A stretch of DNA of 64,000 nucleotides from the NCBI GenBank assembly GCA_964020085.1, contig OZ026600.1, positions 13,697,135 to 13,761,134 on the forward strand. The letters run 5' to 3'. A program made the position numbers and the translations under genes. This document shows positions 56,173-64,000 of this stretch, piece by piece. This DNA is from Micromussa lordhowensis (taxonomy: Eukaryota > Cnidaria > Anthozoa > Scleractinia > Lobophylliidae). Each line of letters opens with the position of its first letter. The stretch's first letter is position 1. The notes beneath the pieces were generated by a model that made no database searches, was not told the origin of the DNA, and was given only the letters and a program-made list of their open reading frames with translations.

Positions 56173-56260
56173 CTTGGAACGTTTGGGAAAATAGATTTTT
56201 TTCCCGTCTTGCAGACCCTTAGTCAGCCCTTGCAGCAAACTACTTTTGGCACTTCTAAAG
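56173..56260 (-). CDS. Possible extra THADA exon, phase problem
   Basis: The 88-nt block between TTATATAG|CTTTAG and CCAAG|GTAAAC has an open frame (SAKSSLLQGLTKGLQDGKK). Its phase needs a 2-nt carry-over, but the exon at 56344 ends in phase 0, and that exon joins the one at 31235 directly in phase. It is either an alternative exon, an exon lost to mutation, or chance. Confidence 0.3.
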
Positions 56261-56343
56261 CTATATAAAATTTTAAAATTCATTAACAAGCATAGACCAG
56301 AATATCATAAATTATTCAAGTAAACTTTAAAGTGAACTGGTAC

Positions 56344-56426
56344 CTCAGAAGATTGAACTAAGAACTGTACTGGAATCATAGCCAAGACTCCACGGCAAAG
56401 ACATAAATGGGAAAAACTGGCACTTC
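56344..56426 (-). CDS. THADA: THADA-like gene, internal exon 1 of those seen
   Basis: The 83-nt minus exon has acceptor TTTATCAG|GAAGTGCC and donor CTGAG|GTACCA. It is open only in the frame with a 2-nt lead and encodes SASFSHLCLCRGVLAMIPVQ and a LVQSSE end. The 'LC.G.LAM' core fits the THADA segment that in vertebrates reads 'LFLCQGTLAML'. It ends in phase 0, as the exon 25 kb downstream requires. The preceding exon must end in phase 1 and lies outside or was not recognised. Confidence 0.7.
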
Positions 56427-59328
56427 CTGATAAACAATGGAATTCAAAATGATGAGAAAAAAATGTAAACACAACAAATCTTTAAGAATCACTGTTACAA
56501 CATCTACAAAGAAATGGTTCAGCTTTTTAATCAAGAGTATCAAATAAAAAGATAAAAATGTTAATTTGTATTACAGTGTTAGTCTCAATTTAAATAATTC
56601 ACAAATATCAGTGGGAACATAAACTACTATGTGTGTGTGAAGCCTTTTCAGGCTGTAAATAACTGTGACTCTGACAAGGGACAAAGAAAAAATAAACATC
56701 TACTTTAAAGAGGAGGAAAAAAACAAGGCTTGCATTTCATTTTGGGGCTCAGCAAAAATCATTTTAAAGATTAAAGTGTGCCTAACCCCCGACATTTTTA
56801 ATCCCCTAAATGAAACAACTTGTTATTTAGAGCATTCCTGTGAAAAAAAATGTTCCCATTTGGATGAATCATCTATTTACTATGTCCATTTGAAGCCGTG
56901 CTTGAATTTTTCCATGACTGCATTTAGAGTCTGGGTCAAGTGACACTGATGACCTCTATCCAGGAACCAAACACAATAGCACCTCACTCAGTTCTCCATA
57001 TTAGCTCAAGAAAATGGAAAACAAGACTAATGATAATCGTTGTACATGTAATATATTCTTAGACTAAAATGTTTTGTTTTAAAATTATTTCTTAGTCACT
57101 GGAAGTCTGAGTTAAGTTTCAAGACTCTTAGTGGTGTTTCGTATCTAGCATAGCACTGTTTCTATTTCCTAGAAACAACAGATGTAACATCCAAAGTTCT
57201 GTATTAGTATACATTGTACATCTGATGACTGACTGACCCATCCTCGATAAACTTACACATTGAATGTCTCGTGTTAGTGTCATCACAATGAAATATGGCC
57301 TAACAGAATTGCATTGACGCCTACTAAATCAACATGTCACGATGAATTGGTTCCCACAAAAGCAACATCCAACAAACAATTCTCTTACATGTAGTAATAC
57401 TTCAACATTTCTAACAGTCGTAAAGGTAAGCAGTTAGCAGTCTGAATCTTAGGCATTGATTATCTTCTGGAATGTTTACAAGTAATATACATAACATCAC
57501 AGAATGATGCAACATCCAATTTCAGAAATGCTCTTGTTCACTGAATGAGAACATGCAAAGCTCTTTGCTAGGACCTCTGTGAGGATGAGCCCTCAAGACA
57601 GTGGCATTGTTCAAAATGCATGACTGGAAATAGAAATTGATGTGAACTAAAATTGAGGAAACTGGAAATAAAGCTTGTTAGATTTGGTGATCTAAAATCT
57701 TGAAAGTTAGCTCAGTGAAATACCCTGATTTTTTGTATATAAGAAGTTTGCTATTTTGCATTCGTAAAGAAAGTATAAAAAAATTGTATCATGGATTTTT
57801 TTCCGACTTCCAACTACTCTTTTATAAATAAATCAAGTTCTAAAAAACTTTTTTCATATCACTAGTGATTTCATGGGGTTTTCGAAATTAGAAAAAGTTG
57901 GTTTTCAACTTATTTCTGAAAAACTGAGTTTCAAAGGGTCTTTTAGCAGCACTGTACCACTACCATAGCAACCGTTGGGACATTGCAGACACCCTTAAAA
58001 AATGCATGATAACAGTTTTATTCAGATGACAAAACATTGCCGTTCAGACAGGGACATCAGTGTTAACCGCAGAAAACCCTTTCAAGCCTCCCTAAAAGGG
58101 AAGAGCTAAAAGGCTAGCTAAGACGTTGATTTATAACCCTAAGCAGGACGACCAGCATCCCCACCTTTTTCAAATGGGAGTCCTCTCGGGTTTCAAACAC
58201 TCTCTTGACATAAGGCTTTCACAGTCGCTTGCACTATGTCTAGTTGGTTGTAGTCGAGAGGTGGCTAGCATATTGTGAGTTCAAAAGCAATCAAAATTGA
58301 ATGATTAACAGCTCTAGACAATTTTTAAGCACAAGAAATGGAAAGACAACTGTAGCCTTTCGGTAAATGGGTTCTTGACATAAACGTATGGGTTTAAAAA
58401 ATACTTGAACATGAAAAAAAAAAAGAACTTCTGCTTTCAATGAGATTTGAACCTGTTCATGGGGCAAACGACTATCTCACTGTGTAGCGAAAATGTCAAT
58501 AATAAACAGGTGTACATTTGTATGTACTGGAATGCTGGGTATTTCGCACAGCAGACTCAACTCAGACTCAAAAGTTTGGAGTCAAAGTCAATATAGCCAT
58601 GATTAATATTTTAAGACGAAAAATGGACAGGAGAATTGAGGAGAGACCAAACTATACATTTCATTTAAGATTTTTAAGTAAAGTAAATAAATTTGGAGAT
58701 GGCATGATGTGAACGAATAGTTGATGAAAAGAAGAAAGAGACATTACACAGGGCTGGGAGTTCTATATGCAATGATATCACCTTGAAAGGTAAAAAAAAA
58801 CAAAGAGAAAGGAAAACACTACAGGCTATTTGTATCTGGTCACCCAACCAAGCACTAACATCCTGAACAGGGTTTAACTTTGTTGATCGGATGAGGCATG
58901 GTGCTGTCCTTGTGGTATAGTGATTCCAAGCTGAACAAATGTCATGTTCTTGATCTCGTTGACACAAATTTTTTCATGTCTAGTCGATCACTTGCTTGCA
59001 TCGATGACCATTACTTACACATTGGTTTCATGGTCCGATGGGTTTTTGAACGCCTTTTTCTTTTTTAACAGTATTTCTACTTGTGCCACAGGGCTTAAGA
59101 TGTTGTTTATGTGTGATTTGAACTTGTCCTTCCCTTTCAGTTCAAAATGGCCTTGTGTGTCCCGAAAGTAATGATCCTTGGGTATTCTTTCCTTTGACGG
59201 TTCAGTTGAGATTTGGAACAGCAATTTGACGACTGAGGCAAAAGAAATTTTGTCTTGAAACATGTCAATGTCCGTTTGTTTGGAGTAGGAGGCAGAACGG
59301 TGAAGAAAATTAAGGATTTTGCCTTAGA
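56427..59328. other. THADA intron with old repeat debris
   Basis: 58080-58770 is a diverged copy of the repeat at 24480-25100. A minus-strand stretch 59263-58790 is partly open (DKISFASVVKLLFQISTEP, 'AWNHYTTRTAPCLI'). It may be a broken coding remnant, but I do not recognise it. The plus ORF 56665-56943 has no splice context. No convincing THADA exon was found. Confidence 0.4.
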
Positions 59329-60784
59329 TGTTGTTGTTCAGGAGAGCATGACGTTGTGTTGTGTTACATAAACCTCATTTAGAAATCAGTGACAGGGATC
59401 AAATGTCAAGTGCTTTTACGTAGTTCCAAGCAGTTTTGGTAGTAAAAATTTGAGTACTCGCCATGCAGGATTTTCCTAGTCACAATAAAGTCAAACGTTG
59501 AGTTTAACCTTGGATTTATTGCATCATTCTCAACAGTTTTTGGCGACCACGACGGGACAGTATGAGCTAGTGGAAGTTGTCGCGCTCAAGGTTTGTTATT
59601 CTCACCTTGTTTGGATTTACTACTCCCGGGCTTTTCGCATTGTTTCGCTTCGTGTTTGCAGTGGATTTTGCAATCTTGGATTTGTCGTTTGGAACTGCAT
59701 GAAGGATTTAACTGGATTAAGTTGGCGGATAATATCGTGCTCAAGGTTTGTTGTTTGCATCGTATTTGGATTTTGTTATTCGCTGCCATCGCTTTGCATC
59801 ATATTTTTGTCGTATTGAATTTTTTACTTGGCCATCTTGGGTTTCGTCTTTTCGAACTTCACAAAGGAATTTATATAGTGGGGTTACGACTTAAGTCATC
59901 GAGGAGCTTCAAATGTTGTCTAAAATTCCAAGAGGTTTTTTACTTCATGTGTTTTCGCTTTACGGTTTTGTTTTGGTGTATCCTTGTTTTGGTGTGGAAC
60001 TATCACTCATTGGACTTGCTTGCGAGGAATCAACAATCCAATCAACAAGGTCTTGAACCTTGTCAAGCATTTGACAAGGGTTTTTCTTTACATCGCTTGA
60101 TTATGCCAAAGACAGGAGAGCCTGAAGAAGTTAATGAAGAGGAAAGCATTCTAGAACTTAAACAAGAGAAGAGAAGCAGTAACACTGCAGTTACCAAAAC
60201 GTGCCACAATTTAGAAAGACTGAACACGAGTGGCAAAGATTCTGAGTCGACTGAAAATGAAATTGAAACATTGTGGAAGATATTGGATGCATGCATCACT
60301 GTCATGTCACTGCAAGGAGTTTACTAACACATAGGAGACAATGAAAACAAGAAGTCGGTGCAGAAGAATCAGAGGGTCTGGAGAAGGAAGTAAACAATGT
60401 CATCGCAAAAGCAGAACGGGTAATAAAGGACATCTTGGAGAAAAAAACATGCAAATGCAACAAAAGAGACATTGCTGCAGATGCCCTCGCCCAAGTCACC
60501 TGCTCAATCAATGCATTCGCCCGCCCACAGCCAGTCGTTAAGTTCAGATCACTCAGGTAACTGTTACCAGTGACTTAAACCTTTAAAGGTACGAGTGTTT
60601 AGTGGTGAGAAAAGTAAATTCGAGGATTTCTGGGAGATGTTTTTGAGTCTTGTCGACCAAGGGGTGGAGCCAACAAACATTAAAATGGCTGGATTGAGAC
60701 AGAGCCTTACAGGAACTGCTCTTGTGGCCATCAGGGGCCTAGGAGTTTCAGAGCCAGAATACAAGGAAGCCAAGGAAATTCTAC
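59329..60784 (+). mobile_element. BEL/Pao-type element, 5' end only
   Basis: A putative LTR 59329-59535 (TGTTGTTG ... TCTCAACA) is followed by a primer-binding-like TGGCGACCACGACGGGAC at 59541. Gag coding then has MPKTGEPEEVNEEESILELK (from 60102) and the DUF1759 Gag domain (FSGEKSKFEDFWEMF, GLRQSLTGTALVAIRGLG) to 60784. Stops occur at about 60328 and 60560. The frame ends abruptly where the next transposon's terminal sequence begins. The 3' LTR is not in the window, so LTR limits are provisional. Confidence 0.65.
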
Positions 60785-61103
60785 AGTCTAATGCCGTGTT
60801 TACACTTGGGATTTTTACCGTGGTAAAAGAGTTTACTTACCTAGGTAAATTTTTGGTCAATGTAAACATCAATTAATACCTCAGTAAATGCTGCAAAAGA
60901 CAAAGGAAATTTAACCACGGTAAAAGCAATAATGATGCAGTGATTTGGCTTGGTTTAGCTCGGTAACCGAGATCAAATTGACAGATACATCCGGTTGCGG
61001 TGAAGTTTTTTGATTTATCGCGAGTTCAAGTTTCCTTGTCACGGTTCATGTTTTATTCGTGGAGTTAAGGCTTTCTTTGCGCCACGTCTCGTGCTCTAGC
61101 AAA

Positions 61104-62327
61104 ATGGAACAAAATAAGGACAAATTTTTGAATTATTACGGCAGTCAAACCAGATAAAACAGATTGTTTATTTGTTTTCCGTTTTTTTCCAGGCAAGATC
61201 CACAGCAACAATATTCGCGAATGTCTGCGACGTATTTCCCTTACTACCCGCAACCTCAATATGCTGTGCCGCCGTTCTATGGCTCTCAATTGCAAGGAGC
61301 GCAAGAAATTCACTCATTTTCAGTACGACCCCATTCCGATCAGCCTGGCTCGCAATTGAAAGAAAACAGCCACAGCAGCAGTAGCAGCACTGGTCCAAAG
61401 AAGAAAAATCATTGGACAGACAATGAAGAAAAGATCTTGGTGGAGCTGTTTGGAGAAAATGAAGATAAGCTGCAATACAAAGCCTTCAGCTCCCCTGAAT
61501 GGCTGTCGATTGCTCGCCAGCTTCACTTGCGGTGCAAGGAACAAAACGTAGACAGCGACAAAACGCCACAACAGTGCAAGAACAAATTGGCAAATTTGAC
61601 AAAGTAGTATAAAAACACCAAAGACAAGCTTTGATCGACAGGATACGGCAGAGGGGGCGATGTGCCGTCCGCCAATGAAAGTGAAGAAAGTGAGGATATC
61701 ATACCGAAACATTTGAATGATATGGATGAAATTCTCGGTAAAAGGGAATCCATCAACCCACGCCACGTGCTCGAAAGCTCTCACGTCCCCGATAGCGAGT
61801 CACTGGGAATGTCGGAACACGATATCCTCGAGAAAGATGCCCTAGACGAGGAAATCTGCCAAGCTGCACAAAAACAAAGGCAAGGGACTGCCCAGAATGT
61901 TTCTCCTCCATCTGAGTGCACGGTGCCTTCTGATGGAGATGAATCCGATAACGACCAGTCGCTTGCCTTTGCAGAATCACTCTTTTGTAAGAGTAAAGGC
62001 AAAAATAAAAAGCCTTTGGCAACCACACCGGTACCGAAGAGGCACGAGGCTGATGTGGAAAAAAAGCTACCAAGAAAGCGCACCGCTGATGCAGTGGAAA
62101 AGCCATCGAAAAAAGGCACAAAAAAGAAGGGAAAAGCCGGATCATCAGGAGTAGACGAGCCAACCTTGATATCATTTCTTGAACGCTCACAAGAAAGGGA
62201 CGAGGCTTTTATGGAGCGGATGGCTGAAGCCAAGAGAGAATACAGGAAAGATCAGCACAAGTTTTTCATGGATGCCCTTGCTATGCTCGGAAATATCCTC
62301 AAGGACTTTAGTAAAGGGAACGGATGA
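61104..62327 (+). pseudogene. Harbinger Myb/SANT-like DNA-binding protein, decayed
   Basis: ATG 61104 starts MEQNKDKFLNYYGSQT, and the exon would end at 61153. The donor there reads AG|ATAAAA instead of AG|GTAAAA, a likely disabling change. Exon 2 starts 61193 (TTTTTCCAG|G). A trihelix/SANT domain follows (NHWTDNEEKILVELFGEN ... QCKNKLANLTK). Two stops (61605, 61632) precede a long open acidic then Lys-rich tail (KKGTKKKGKAGSSG) and a C-terminal helix (RSQERDEAFMERMAEAKRE). Confidence 0.75.
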
Positions 62328-62832
62328 ACACCCTTTTTAGTATTTTTTATATTTTTATTGTTGTATTTTGTTGTTTTACCATTTATTTTTTACCATTTTT
62401 CATTTATTTATTTATTTACAGATCTATTTACAGAAAGTTGTCACAAATAGTGGATCCATTAATACAAAATCATTTCTTAATTAGCTGAATGTCGTGCTGA
62501 AAATATTTTGGATAAAAAAAACGTTTTTGGATACATGCTGATCAACTTTTAGTGATCACAAATCAAACCAGAGATGTTAACATCCGGTATTTTATCGGTC
62601 GTATACTCTTTAATCAATCATTTTATATTTTTAAATAATTGCTCAAAATCACTTTGTCTATAATTTGTAAACAAAACAGTTGAGAAGTTTGTTAACTTTC
62701 AAAACTTTAACGAATATTTACATGTACATGTGTACAAACTTGAGCTACAATGCTAGTTTTTCACGAAAATAAAGAAAATGACACGAGTATGCGAAAAATC
62801 AATACGAGCCTGGTCTATTTTTGTCTATTTTC

Positions 62833-63135
62833 CTAAGCTTTTAAATAGTCCATAATTTTGTCTCTAACATCAGACGCAATTGGCAATATGTCTCCATTTA
62901 AACTTTGATTCATGTCATTGTCGTCATCTCCCAATACATCCATGGGGCTAGGGTCTCCCACATCGATACAAATATTGTGAAGAACACAACATGCCAAGAT
63001 CATGACGGCCACTCTACTTGTCTTTTCTTTAATTGCCTTATAAAGGCACCTCCACCGCCCTTTCAAGATTCCGTAGGCCTGTTTGATAACAACACAGGCT
63101 TGAGTGAGAGCACGATTAAACCGCAATTGTTTTCT
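62833..63135 (-). pseudogene. Harbinger transposase C-terminal exon
   Basis: The minus exon follows an acceptor-like GTACATATCAG|AGAAAAC. It encodes RKQLRFNRALTQACVVIKQA, then YGILKGRWRCLYKAI and CCVLHNICIDVGD, a HARBI1-type end. Where relatives have 'VVE.aFG', this copy reads VVIKQAYG, so the expected third catalytic Glu is Lys. The N-terminal exons were not found up to 64000. Confidence 0.7.
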
Positions 63136-63405
63136 CTGATATGTACCGTAGAATTAAAACTACAAAGAACTTTGTCCTCTTCGTTCTTTCGTAAACCCTG
63201 AGAAACGTTATTTATATAAATGCTGTCATGTTTTGTAGTTAGCATATACTGCTGACACCCAATTCGAAAAGCTAGTCAGAGTTTTGGCTGAAAGGGTTCC
63301 AAACATATAAAAGTTTTGTCTTGATATTGCTTTATGTTTCTTGTTTAAAAAGAGAACTATATGGGTTGTTGTATGTTACAAATTTATTTCATAAATCTTT
63401 TCTAG
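63136..63405. other. Spacer with no recognised feature
   Basis: Expected to hold the upstream transposase intron. No inverted terminal repeat or exon is visible. Confidence 0.35.
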
Positions 63406-63890
63406 GCCACTGGCAAAACTGTAAGATGTCCACGATAAAAAGTGGCAACATTGCAGCAATGTTTGCCGCTATCCAAGCGGCATCTACAGAAGACGACATC
63501 ACGGAGTAAGTGATTGGGCAAACGCTTCATTATCTGGTACCCACAGACTGATACTATTTTTCCAGGGACGGCGATAATTGACTAGTTGTTAGTTGTGGTC
63601 CACTGAGCTTTTTTTCTTGTTTGAAGTAGCTTCTGTAAGTTATTAATGACCACTCATCATGTAATAGTTTCCGATGCGTTAACATCTCGTTGTTAAAAGA
63701 CTGAGTGAGAAGATTGACACTGAATATACAAGAAACAAACTGTTAGGAGGGTAAAACAGATCTTTTTTTTTCCAAGACAATATCGTTTTTCGTTCTTCAT
63801 ATCATACAGGAGTGATGTAGAGCGGGAAAGCACACAAGAATCTAGTGGCAGCAGTGAGAGTGAAGGCAGTGAGTACAGTTTTCCATGTGT
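63406..63890 (+). CDS. Two exon-like blocks of an unknown gene (partial)
   Basis: Block 1 (63406-63505) follows ATCTTTTCTAG and ends at GGA|GTAAGT; ATG 63426 gives MSTIKSGNIAAMFAAIQAAS. Block 2 (63810-63890) follows ATCATACAG and ends TGTGT|GTAAGT. Joined in phase they add an acidic Ser/Glu tract (ESTQESSGSSESEGSEYS). All four splice signals are good, so a real transcript on the plus strand is plausible, continuing past the window. Acidic, Ser-rich N-termini occur in many nuclear proteins and some transposases, so the family is unknown. Confidence 0.45.
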
Positions 63891-64000
63891 GTAAGTTCCT
63901 GAGCACAATGTCTAATGTGAAGTCCGTTACGGGTATTCGAATGATCATGAAAATTTAAATTCATGAAATATTATTCTTGCTGCTATACTCTCCAAGGAAT
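63891..64000. other. Right edge, intron-like
   Basis: Starts with the GTAAGT donor of the preceding block; nothing else is recognised. Confidence 0.3.

Larger units (their letters stand above)
60788..63250. mobile_element. Second PIF/Harbinger element, partial
   Basis: The left terminal region begins about 60788 (GCCGTGTTTACACTTGGGATT, then TTTTACCGTGGTAAAAG palindrome) directly after BEL gag at a TAA. It contains a Myb/SANT-type gene on plus and the 3' part of a transposase on minus, the usual Harbinger layout. No right inverted repeat was found before 64000. It is a different subfamily from the element at 38693. Confidence 0.65.

Noticed and set aside
56665..56943. Plus ORF of 92 codons
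   Set aside because: No motif, no splice context, AT-rich codon use; likely chance.
63063..63245. Minus ORF of 60 codons overlapping the Harbinger transposase exon
   Set aside because: It is in another frame than the recognised transposase motif, so it is a shadow.

Overview
The window is AT-rich, intron-rich animal DNA. No bacterial or organellar genes are present. The transposon mix (PIF/Harbinger, BEL/Pao, Ty3/gypsy, a Ngaro/DIRS-type tyrosine-recombinase retroelement, Penelope-like, L1-, RTE- and CR1/L2-type LINEs, hAT, THAP, tRNA-derived SINEs) and several repeats that I associate with stony corals suggest an anthozoan cnidarian, probably a scleractinian. This is inference from pattern memory, not a search.

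Host gene: eight minus-strand exons (56344-56426, 31235-31314, 27779-27985, 26579-26644, 22797-22917, 22642-22711, 18830-19020, 4661-4744) have splice signals at both ends, and their phases join without a break into about 300 codons. The product resembles the N-terminal third of THADA, the HEAT-type partner of the tRNA 2'-O-methyltransferase (Trm732 in yeast). Almost everything else lies in THADA introns. Earlier exons should lie right of the window and later ones left of it.

Layout: 1-4.6 kb holds a gag-like ORF, a tRNA-like repeat, Penelope and L1 fragments and a SINE. 4.8-5.8 kb is a palindrome-flanked element with a recombinase-like exon remnant. 6.9-11 kb is an unusual composite array of three kinds of tandem repeat with small minus-strand ORFs. 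12.7-18.2 kb holds a SINE, LINE debris, a decayed hAT gene and a THAP-domain pseudogene. 20.4-22.1 and 28.1-30.0 kb are two elements with long terminal inverted repeats.

31.5-55.8 kb is one 25-kb intron containing a minus-strand gypsy element. It has been split by a 5.8-kb BEL/Pao element with both LTRs, a 5.3-kb Harbinger element with perfect 74-bp inverted repeats, an RTE-like LINE, a Ngaro-like element with a B1-A2-B2 repeat structure, and a CR1/L2-like LINE. 59.3-63.1 kb is a BEL 5' end interrupted by a second, partial Harbinger element. The right edge (63.4-63.9 kb) holds two exon-like blocks of unknown origin.

No transposon ORF set is fully intact. The least decayed are the tyrosine recombinase ORF (51928-53286) and the first Harbinger element, where each of the two genes has a single in-frame stop.
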